Part shown: positions 58,408-64,000 of the stretch, piece by piece
How the letters are laid out: every line of letters begins with the position of its first letter
Numbering within the stretch: position 1 is the stretch's first letter
NCBI RefSeq assembly: GCF_036346615.1
Contig: NZ_CP107836.1
Coordinates: 4,960,001-5,024,000, forward strand
Direction: 5' to 3'
Length of the DNA: 64,000 nucleotides
Source of the DNA: Streptomyces sp. NBC_00523
Lineage (GTDB): Bacteria > Actinomycetota > Actinomycetes > Streptomycetales > Streptomycetaceae
Translations under genes and position numbers: made by a program
The notes under the pieces: model-generated
Seen by the model: only the letters and a program-made list of their open reading frames with translations
Database searches by the model: none
What the model was told of the DNA's origin: nothing

Positions 58408-58781
58408 AAGATCTTGTCGATCTCCGCGATCAGGTCCAGCGCCTTCTGGCCGGTGGCCGGGTCGGTCGAGCCCTTGGCGGCCGAGAGGGCCTTCAGGGTG
58501 TCGTTGACCAGCTGGTGCAGCTCCGGGTACTTCTCGAAGTGCGGGGGCTTGAAGTAGTCGCTCCACAGCACCGAGACGTGGTGCTTCGCGAGCTCGGCGC
58601 GCTGCTCCTTGATGACCACGGCGCGGGCCCGGAAGTGCGGGTCCTCGTTGGCCTGGAACTTCTCCTGGACGGCCTTGACGGACTCCGCCTCGATGCGGGC
58701 CTGGGCCGGGTCGTACACGCCGCAGGGCAGGTCGCAGTGGGCGCTGACCTTCACCTTGGGGGCAAACAGGCGGGAAAGCAT
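58386..58781 (-). CDS. sodN: SodN, nickel superoxide dismutase
   Basis: A 131-residue precursor. A 14-residue propeptide (MLSRLFAPKVKVSA) precedes the mature start HCDLPCGVYDPAQ, the nickel hook in which His15, Cys16 and Cys20 (His1, Cys2, Cys6 of the mature form) hold Ni. The remainder is the four-helix bundle of the hexameric enzyme, ending FWETKKA. It converts superoxide to O2 and H2O2 in the cytoplasm. Its last codons are the attachment site of the adjacent element and are intact. The divergent sodX encodes the protease that removes the propeptide. Confidence 0.97.
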   Translation of the reverse strand: MLSRLFAPKVKVSAHCDLPCGVYDPAQARIEAESVKAVQEKFQANEDPHFRARAVVIKEQRAELAKHHVSVLWSDYFKPPHFEKYPELHQLVNDTLKALSAAKGSTDPATGQKALDLIAEIDKIFWETKKA

Positions 58782-58931
58782 TGAGCTGTCCTTCCTCGTG
58801 ATCGTCTTCTCAGGTGGGACATTACTCCGTGAGAAGCCTGTTTTTGCGAGTGCCCCCGGGGGCTTAGGTCAAAAGTCCGGGATGAGTGTGGGTCCCGTGG
58901 CCGAATGTACGAAACCCTGTGAGAAACGGAG

Positions 58932-59390
58932 ATGAGGGAGGTGCCGGAGGTGCCGGAGCCGGCCGACGAGCAGCCCGTGCGCGGGCTGGCGGGGCGGGTG
59001 CCGTTCCAGGTGGTGGAGGTGACGGGGCCCTCGATGGTGCCCACGCTCCATCACGGGGACTGGCTGCTCGTGCAGTACGGGGCGCCGGTGCGCCCCGGTG
59101 ACGTGGTGATTTTGCGCCACCCGTTCCAGCAGGACCTGCTGGTGGTGAAGCGGGCCGTGGAGCGGCGGGCCGGGGGCTGGTGGGTGCTGGGGGACAACAG
59201 CTACGCGGGCGGGGACAGTACGGACTACGGGGCGGTGCCCGAGGAGCTGGTGCTGGCCCGGGTCCGGGCGCGGTACCGGCCGCTGACGAAGGATCAGCGC
59301 TCGGTGCGCGGGGTGGTGACCTGGGCGGTCTCCGCGCTGCGCCCCGTCTCGGCGGCGCGCCCCGTCTCCAGGCGCTTGCGGGCCCGGTAG
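58932..59390 (+). CDS. sodX: SodX, nickel superoxide dismutase maturation protease (S24/S26)
   Basis: A 152-residue signal-peptidase-like protein. The nucleophile Ser is in VVEVTGPSMVPTLHHGDWLL (about residue 34) and the catalytic Lys in LVVKRAVERRAGG (about residue 74); GDNSYAGGDSTDYG is the third conserved box. It lacks a membrane anchor, so it acts in the cytoplasm to cut the SodN propeptide so that Ni can bind. It is divergent from sodN. The last 97 bases overlap the end of the convergent CGNR gene. Confidence 0.92.
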   Translation: MREVPEVPEPADEQPVRGLAGRVPFQVVEVTGPSMVPTLHHGDWLLVQYGAPVRPGDVVILRHPFQQDLLVVKRAVERRAGGWWVLGDNSYAGGDSTDYGAVPEELVLARVRARYRPLTKDQRSVRGVVTWAVSALRPVSAARPVSRRLRAR

Positions 59391-59923
59391 GCCGCCACGT
59401 TCGCCCGGGTCGCGCAGCGGTCCGAGCAGTAGCGGCGGGAGCGGTTGGTCGAGGTGTCCAGATAGGCGTTGCGGCACGGCGCGGCCTCGCACAGCCCGAG
59501 CCGGTCCACGCCGTACGAGGTGAGGTGGAAGGCCAGGCCCATGGAGGCGATCGCGGCGTACCCCGCGGTCGCGTTGGACGGGTGGTCCGCCAGATGCATG
59601 TGCCAGTCCGGCCGGCCGTCCTCGTCGCGCTCCTCGTGCCCGGAGATCTGCGGGCTGACCGGGAACTCCATCAGCAGCGAGTTCAGCCGGTCCACCGCCA
59701 GCCGCTCGTCCCCGGTGTCGGCCGCCTCGAACACCGCGCGCAGCCGGGCCCGTACCGAACGGAACCGGGTCACGTCCGCGTCGGTCGCCCGCCGGGCCGC
59801 CGAGCCGCTCGGGCCGAACAGCTCGCGGACCGCGTCGACCGAGGTGAGGGTGTCCGTGTTCCGGGCCGGCTGCTCGGTGTTGACCAGGCGCACGGCGTAG
59901 TCCGCGTAATAGGCCAGTTCCAC
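59294..59923 (-). CDS. CGNR zinc-finger (ABATE domain) regulator
   Basis: A 209-residue protein from GTG 59923 (VELAYYADYAVRLVNTEQPA). The N-terminal ABATE region (residues 1-150) is followed by the CGNR-type zinc finger: LGLCEAAPCRNAYLDTSTNR, then SRRYCSDRCATRANVAAYRA, four Cys in two pairs. Such proteins are thought to be stress-related transcription regulators. The low-complexity tail past residue 190 is encoded opposite the sodX 3' end, an overlap of 97 bp. Confidence 0.88.
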   Translation of the reverse strand: MELAYYADYAVRLVNTEQPARNTDTLTSVDAVRELFGPSGSAARRATDADVTRFRSVRARLRAVFEAADTGDERLAVDRLNSLLMEFPVSPQISGHEERDEDGRPDWHMHLADHPSNATAGYAAIASMGLAFHLTSYGVDRLGLCEAAPCRNAYLDTSTNRSRRYCSDRCATRANVAAYRARKRLETGRAAETGRSAETAQVTTPRTER

Positions 59924-60133
59924 GAGGTGTCCTTACGGCGTCGGTCCAGGGGCGGTGCGCAGCGGGCGTAATGGGTCGCTCAGCGTACAGGGTATTACGA
60001 GGGTGGGGCGGGGCGTCCGGGAGGTCGCGGCGCCCGAAAAATATCCTCGTACACGCCGCAACCCGCCGGGCCGGCCACCGCACTGGAAGGGTTAAGACGG
60101 TCCGCGTCCGCGGGCCGGGGGAGGGACAACCGG

Positions 60134-60622
60134 ATGCGGAGCGATGACCACGCCGCGCTGCACGCCTTCGTGGAGGGCCGGCGCACCGCCCTGTTCCGCA
60201 GCGCGTTCCTGCTCTGCGGCGACCGGCACGAGGCCGAGGACCTGGTCCAGACGACCCTGGTCAAGGTGGTGCTGGGCGGGCGGCGGTACGGGCGGCTCGA
60301 CAACATCGAGGCGTACGCGCGCAAGACCCTGGTCAACACCTTCATCGCGGGCCGCCGCCGCTTCTGGCGCCGCGAGCAGGCGTACGGGGAACTGCCCGAG
60401 CGGGCCGCCGAGGCACCCGACACGGACACCGGCCTGGCGGTACGGGCGGCGCTCGCCCGGCTCACGCCCAGGCAGCGGGCGGTCCTGGTGCTGCGCTACT
60501 GGGAGGACCTGAGCGTCGAGGCCACGGCCGCGATGCTCGGGATGCGGGAGAACACGGTCAAGAGCCACACGGCTCGGGGGTTGGCGGCGCTGCGCGCCGA
60601 GATGGCGGAGGTAGGGGTATGA
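60134..60622 (+). CDS. SigE-family ECF-like RNA polymerase sigma factor
   Basis: A 162-residue sigma factor from ATG 60134 with GGGAGGGAC upstream. Region 2 (LFRSAFLLCGDRHEAEDLVQ, TLVKVVLGGRRYGRLDNIEA) and region 4 (LTPRQRAVLVLRYWEDLSVE, AMLGMRENTVKSHTARGLAA) are complete. This class in Streptomyces is labelled SigE family. The following gene overlaps by ATGA and encodes a single-pass protein, likely the partner. Confidence 0.92.
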   Translation: MRSDDHAALHAFVEGRRTALFRSAFLLCGDRHEAEDLVQTTLVKVVLGGRRYGRLDNIEAYARKTLVNTFIAGRRRFWRREQAYGELPERAAEAPDTDTGLAVRAALARLTPRQRAVLVLRYWEDLSVEATAAMLGMRENTVKSHTARGLAALRAEMAEVGV

Positions 60623-61395
60623 GCGACGATGTGCGTGAGCTGCTGGGGCGGGCCGCCGAGGACGCCGGGCAGCCGGTCATCAGCACGGAGGCCGTGTACG
60701 CGAAGGCGGGCCGGGTCCGGTGGCGGCGTCGGACCGCGGTGTCGGTGGCGGGGGTGTGCGCGGTGGCGGCGGGGGCGTTCGTCGTGCCCCAGCTCTCCTC
60801 GGGGCCGGCCTCCCCGCGGACCTCGTCCGTGGGGTCGCTGGCCGAGGAGCCCGGCGGCACGCCCCGGGACGTCCTGCTGATCGAGCTGCTGCCGACCGAC
60901 ATCGAGAGGCTCGACGAGGTGTCGTTCGCCGAGATCATCAAGCACGCCTCACCGCCGCCGACCGAGCCCTCCAGGACCGGGCCGCTGGACGGGCAGTACT
61001 CGGTCCGCCGGGACGGCGGTGTCGGCTACCTGACCGTCGACGTCAGGGACGCGAAGGCCGTACGGGAGAAGCTGGGCGGCGGCGCCGAGGTCAAAGACCT
61101 GTGCAAGCCGGGGAACGGGGAGCCGGCCCGTACCGACTGCGTCCGCGAGGAGCTGTCGGGCGGGCGGGTGCTCACCATCTGGAGCGACGACATGAGCTAC
61201 GGCGACGGCACCCCGCAGTGGGGCCCGGAGCTGGTCGCTCGGCTCACCCTCGCGGACGGAAGCGTGCTCGCCGTACGCGACAGCACCGGCTTCGAGTCCG
61301 ACGACGCGCCGGGACCGCTCCTCAAGACCCCGCCGCTCACCCGCGCCCAGCTGCGCGAGCTGATGCTGCGTCCGGAGCTGCTGCCGAGGAAGTGA
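60619..61395 (+). CDS. Single-pass membrane protein, probable sigma-factor partner
   Basis: A 258-residue protein coupled to the sigma gene by ATGA. A short cytoplasmic N-terminus (MSDDVRELLGRAAEDAGQPV) precedes one helix (TAVSVAGVCAVAAGAFVVPQ, about 38-57). The extracytoplasmic domain is about 200 residues, without recognised motifs, and contains two Cys (VKDLCKPGNG, RTDCVREEL). The layout fits a transmembrane anti-sigma factor, although no zinc-binding ZAS motif is visible. Function is inferred from position. Confidence 0.7.
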   Translation: MSDDVRELLGRAAEDAGQPVISTEAVYAKAGRVRWRRRTAVSVAGVCAVAAGAFVVPQLSSGPASPRTSSVGSLAEEPGGTPRDVLLIELLPTDIERLDEVSFAEIIKHASPPPTEPSRTGPLDGQYSVRRDGGVGYLTVDVRDAKAVREKLGGGAEVKDLCKPGNGEPARTDCVREELSGGRVLTIWSDDMSYGDGTPQWGPELVARLTLADGSVLAVRDSTGFESDDAPGPLLKTPPLTRAQLRELMLRPELLPRK

Positions 61396-61404
61396 CCGGG
61401 GAAG

Positions 61405-61448
61405 GCGAAAGGGCGGTACGGGCCACGTGGTCCGTACCGCCCTTCGCC
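61405..61448. terminator. Bidirectional terminator
   Basis: AAGGGCGGTACGG pairs perfectly with CCGTACCGCCCTT (10-nt loop), extended by GCGAA/TTCGC, between convergent genes. Confidence 0.85.
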
Positions 61449-61455
61449 GTACCGC

Positions 61456-62217
61456 CTAGAGCACCTTCGACAGGAACGACTTCGTCCGGTCGTGGTGCGG
61501 GTTGGACAGGACGTCGCGCGGGTGGCCCGACTCGACCACCACGCCGTCGTCCATGAAGACCAGCGCGTCGCCGACCTCGCGGGCGAAGCCCATCTCGTGC
61601 GTGACGACGATCATCGTCATGCCGTCCTCGGCGAGGCCCCGCATCACGTCGAGCACATCACCGACGAGCTCCGGGTCGAGCGCCGAGGTGGGCTCGTCGA
61701 AGAGCATCAGCTTCGGCTCCATGGCCAGCGCCCGGGCGATGGCCACCCGCTGCTGCTGCCCGCCGGAGAGCTGCGAGGGGTAGTTCCCGGCCTTGTCGCG
61801 GAGGCCGACCCGGTCGAGCAGCCGCTCGGCACGGGCCCGGGCGACCGCCTTGGACTCGCGGCGCACCTGGACGGGCGCCTCCATGACGTTCTCCAGCGCG
61901 GTCATGTGCGGGAACAGGTTGAAGCGCTGGAAGACCATGCCGATGTCCCGGCGCTTCAGGGCGACTTCGCTGTCCTTGAGCTCGTAGAGCTTGTCGCCCT
62001 TCTGGCGGTAGCCCACCAGATCGCCGTCGACGTACAGCCGTCCGGCGCTGATCTGCTCCAGGTGGTTGATGCACCGCAGGAACGTCGACTTGCCGGAACC
62101 GGACGGGCCGATCAGACAGAAGACCTCCCGCGGGGCGACCTCCAGGTCGATGCCCTTGAGGATGTGCGCGGCGCCGAAGGACTTGTGGACGCCCTCGGCC
62201 TTCACCATCGCGGTCAT
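61456..62217 (-). CDS. Polar amino-acid ABC transporter ATPase
   Basis: A 253-residue ATP-binding subunit from ATG 62217 (MTAMVKAEGVHKSFGAAHIL). Walker A LIGPSGSGKSTFLRCI, signature LSGGQQQRVAIARAL, Walker B LMLFDEPTSALDPELVGDV and the switch VTHEMGFAREV are all present, matching the GlnQ/HisP class. It overlaps the permease stop by ATGA. It energises uptake of a polar amino acid, probably glutamate or a related one. The frame extends far upstream only as an antisense artefact of the permease gene. Confidence 0.93.
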   Translation of the reverse strand: MTAMVKAEGVHKSFGAAHILKGIDLEVAPREVFCLIGPSGSGKSTFLRCINHLEQISAGRLYVDGDLVGYRQKGDKLYELKDSEVALKRRDIGMVFQRFNLFPHMTALENVMEAPVQVRRESKAVARARAERLLDRVGLRDKAGNYPSQLSGGQQQRVAIARALAMEPKLMLFDEPTSALDPELVGDVLDVMRGLAEDGMTMIVVTHEMGFAREVGDALVFMDDGVVVESGHPRDVLSNPHHDRTKSFLSKVL

Positions 62218-63173
62218 GCGATGCCTCCCTTCGGGCGGCCCACCGAGAGCACGGTGGCCCTCAGTTTCTGGAACGGGGTCGGCGGCAGGCTGCGGCTCGA
62301 TCCACGCGCGTAGTACCGCTCCAGGTAGTACTGCCCGACGCTCAGCACCGAGGTCATGATCAAGTACCAGGCCGCGGCGAGGAAGTACATCTCCACCGGG
62401 GCCCCGGACGCCTGACCGATGTCCTGGGCGTTCTTGAAGAGTTCGTAGAACTGCACGGCCGCCACCAGCGAGGTCGTCTTCAGCATGTTGATGACCTCGT
62501 TGCCCGTGGGCGGCACGATCACCCGCATGGCCTGCGGGATCACGACGCGCCGGAGGGTCTTGGCGTGGCTCATGCCCAGCGCGTGCGACGCCTCGGTCTG
62601 GCCCTCGTCCACCGAGAGCAGACCGGCCCGGCAGATCTCCGCCATGTACGCGGCCTCGTTGAGGCCGAGTCCGAGCAGCGCCGTGAGCAGCGGCGTCATG
62701 AAGCTGGACCAGTAGTCCTTGTAGATCGGCCCGAGGTTGATGTACTCGAAGACCAGTCCCAGGTTGAACCACACGAACAGCTGCACCAGGACGGGTGTGC
62801 CCCGGAAGAACCAGATGTAGAACCACGCGATGGACGAGGTCACCGGGTTCTTCGACAGGCGCATGACGGCGAGCAGGATGCCGCCGACCACGCCGATCAG
62901 CATCGACAGGGCGGTCAGCAGCAGCGTCTGGCCGACCCCGTCGATGATGCGGTCGTCGAAGAAGTAGTCCGGGATCGCGCCCCAGTTGATCTTGCCCTGG
63001 CTGAAGGCGTAGACGAGGGACGCGAGCAGGGCGATGGCGACCAGCGCCGCGACGTACCGGCCGTAGTGCCGGACCGGGATGGCCCGGATGGCCTCCGGCG
63101 CGGGTGCCGCCGCCGTGGCGGAGGATGCGGGCGGCTCGTCGGCCGGACCCGTCTTCTTCTTGATGTCAGTCAC
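62214..63173 (-). CDS. Polar amino-acid ABC transporter permease
   Basis: A 319-residue inner-membrane permease. After a Pro/Ala-rich cytoplasmic N-terminus come one extra helix near residue 45 and the HisMQ core (GVGQTLLLTALSMLIGVVGG, WFYIWFFRGTPVLVQLFVWF). The EAA-type loop EASHALGMSHAKTLRRVVIP lies near residue 195. A single permease suggests a homodimer. It is the middle gene of a binding protein-permease-ATPase operon. Confidence 0.93.
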   Translation of the reverse strand: MTDIKKKTGPADEPPASSATAAAPAPEAIRAIPVRHYGRYVAALVAIALLASLVYAFSQGKINWGAIPDYFFDDRIIDGVGQTLLLTALSMLIGVVGGILLAVMRLSKNPVTSSIAWFYIWFFRGTPVLVQLFVWFNLGLVFEYINLGPIYKDYWSSFMTPLLTALLGLGLNEAAYMAEICRAGLLSVDEGQTEASHALGMSHAKTLRRVVIPQAMRVIVPPTGNEVINMLKTTSLVAAVQFYELFKNAQDIGQASGAPVEMYFLAAAWYLIMTSVLSVGQYYLERYYARGSSRSLPPTPFQKLRATVLSVGRPKGGIA

Positions 63174-63201
63174 GGCTGATGCCTTTCAGCGCCGGATCCG
63201 G

Positions 63202-64000
63202 TCAGGACCCGCCGTTCACCTTGGCCTCGGTGACCGCACCGGCCTCGACGCCCCACTTGGCGATGATCTTGTCGTACTCGCCGCTCTTGATGATCTCGTC
63301 CATGGCCGCCTTGATGGCCTGGGTGAGCTTGTCGTTGCCCTTGGCGACGGCGATGCCGTACGGGGCCGCCTCGACCTGGTCGCCGACGATCTGGAAGTCC
63401 TTGCCGCCGCCCGAGGTCTTCACCGCGTACGCGGCGACCGGGAAGTCGGAGGAGCCGGCGTCGGCGCCGCCCGAGCGGATACGGGTCTGGGCCTCCAGGT
63501 CCGTGTCGTACGTCTCGATGGCGATCTTCTTGCCGCCGGCGCACTTCTTGGACTCGTCCTTGGCCAGGTCGTGCGAGACGGTGTTGCGCTGGACGGCGAT
63601 CTTCTTGCCGCAGAGGTCGGCCCAGGTCTTGATGCCCTGGTCGTCGCCCTTCTTGGTGTAGATCGAGACACCGGCGGTGAAGTAGTCCACGAAGTCGACG
63701 CCCTCGCCGACCTTCTTCTTCGTCTCCGGGTCGATGCCCTCCTGGCGTTCCTTGCTGTCCGTCATCGCCGACATCGCGACGTCGTAGCGCTTGGCGCGCA
63801 GGCCGGTGACCAGGGTGTCGAAGGTGCCGTTCTCGAACTTGAACTCGACGCCCAGCACCTTGCCGAGCGCGTCGCCGAGGTCGGGGTCGATACCGACGGT
63901 CGCGCCGGACTTGTCCTTGAACTCGACCGGCGGGTAGGCGATGTCGGAGCCGACCCGGATGACGCCCTTGGACTTGATGTCCGCGGGCAGCAGGTCGGCG
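63202..64000 (-). CDS. Amino-acid ABC transporter substrate-binding protein (5' end outside window)
   Basis: The visible 266 codons form most of a SBP_bac_3 domain. From the window edge it reads ADLLPADIKSKGVIRVGSDI, then AYPPVEFKDKSGATVGIDPD (the family YPPF-like site), then KRYDVAMSAMTDSKERQEGI. Next comes GKKIAVQRNTVSHDLAKDES, and it ends in ETKVNGGS-like hydrophilic residues (EAKVNGGS). The signal peptide would lie beyond 64000. It captures the amino acid outside the membrane for the permease downstream. The substrate is not readable. Confidence 0.9.
   Translation of the reverse strand, partial: ADLLPADIKSKGVIRVGSDIAYPPVEFKDKSGATVGIDPDLGDALGKVLGVEFKFENGTFDTLVTGLRAKRYDVAMSAMTDSKERQEGIDPETKKKVGEGVDFVDYFTAGVSIYTKKGDDQGIKTWADLCGKKIAVQRNTVSHDLAKDESKKCAGGKKIAIETYDTDLEAQTRIRSGGADAGSSDFPVAAYAVKTSGGGKDFQIVGDQVEAAPYGIAVAKGNDKLTQAIKAAMDEIIKSGEYDKIIAKWGVEAGAVTEAKVNGGS

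Noticed and set aside
1..64000. CRISPR array
   Set aside because: No regularly spaced direct repeats and no cas genes were seen.

Overview
The window is high-GC actinobacterial chromosome, almost certainly Streptomyces. The evidence is the complete das chitobiose-uptake locus with DasR, a WhiB-like gene (wblE), a SigH-type sigma factor with its anti-sigma gene, an EshA-type encapsulin, snapalysin and a nickel superoxide dismutase with its maturation protease. Frequent GTG and TTG starts, purine-rich ribosome sites and rare TTA codons fit the same group.

Region 1 (1-10.3 kb) is amino-sugar metabolism. The end of an MctP-type symporter and its DUF3311 partner is followed by dasR, divergent dasABC plus a GH3 hexosaminidase, nagB, and a GlmS-like double-SIS protein. 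DasR-like operators (dre) lie at dasA, between nagB and the SIS gene, before the histidine kinase at 10.35 kb, and far away before a GH64 beta-1,3-glucanase gene (38.8 kb). Region 2 (10.3-21.1 kb) holds a PdtaS-like kinase, wblE with a CRP-like site, a lipid kinase, the sigH/anti-sigma pair, a UBP zinc finger, a Na+/H+ antiporter, a PLP enzyme, an amidase, and the nitric-oxide module hmp/nsrR. Region 3 (21.3-40.2 kb) has a family 2B encapsulin with a polyprenyl synthase, a membrane protein with a YtrA-type regulator, snpA with a LysR regulator, redox and DUF genes (one altered at its 3' end by a 64-bp MITE-like palindrome), a TetR/MFS pair, and secreted M4 protease and GH64 enzymes.

Region 4 (about 40.5-58.4 kb) is a genomic island inserted at the 3' end of sodN. 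It is bounded by imperfect att repeats and carries a tyrosine integrase, an excisionase-like protein, XRE regulator, DUF3631 ATPase, MobC and a relaxase, but no conjugation pump, so it looks like an integrative mobilizable element. A decayed integrase 3' end outside the left att site points to an earlier element at the same site. The cargo has two parts. One is a probable RiPP locus: XRE regulator, ATP-binding protein, radical SAM/SPASM enzyme, an unlisted 45-aa precursor-like peptide, an APH-fold kinase and a NUDIX enzyme. The other is a five-gene module: a kinase with two GHKL ATPase domains, a receiver protein, a ComEC-type metallo-beta-lactamase, a DNA adenine methylase and a DUF4238-like protein. 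I recognise no described system with this set; it is the best candidate for an undescribed signalling or defence system.

Region 5 (58.4-64 kb) returns to core genome: sodN/sodX, a CGNR zinc-finger regulator, a SigE-family sigma factor with a membrane partner, and a polar amino-acid ABC transporter cut by the window end.
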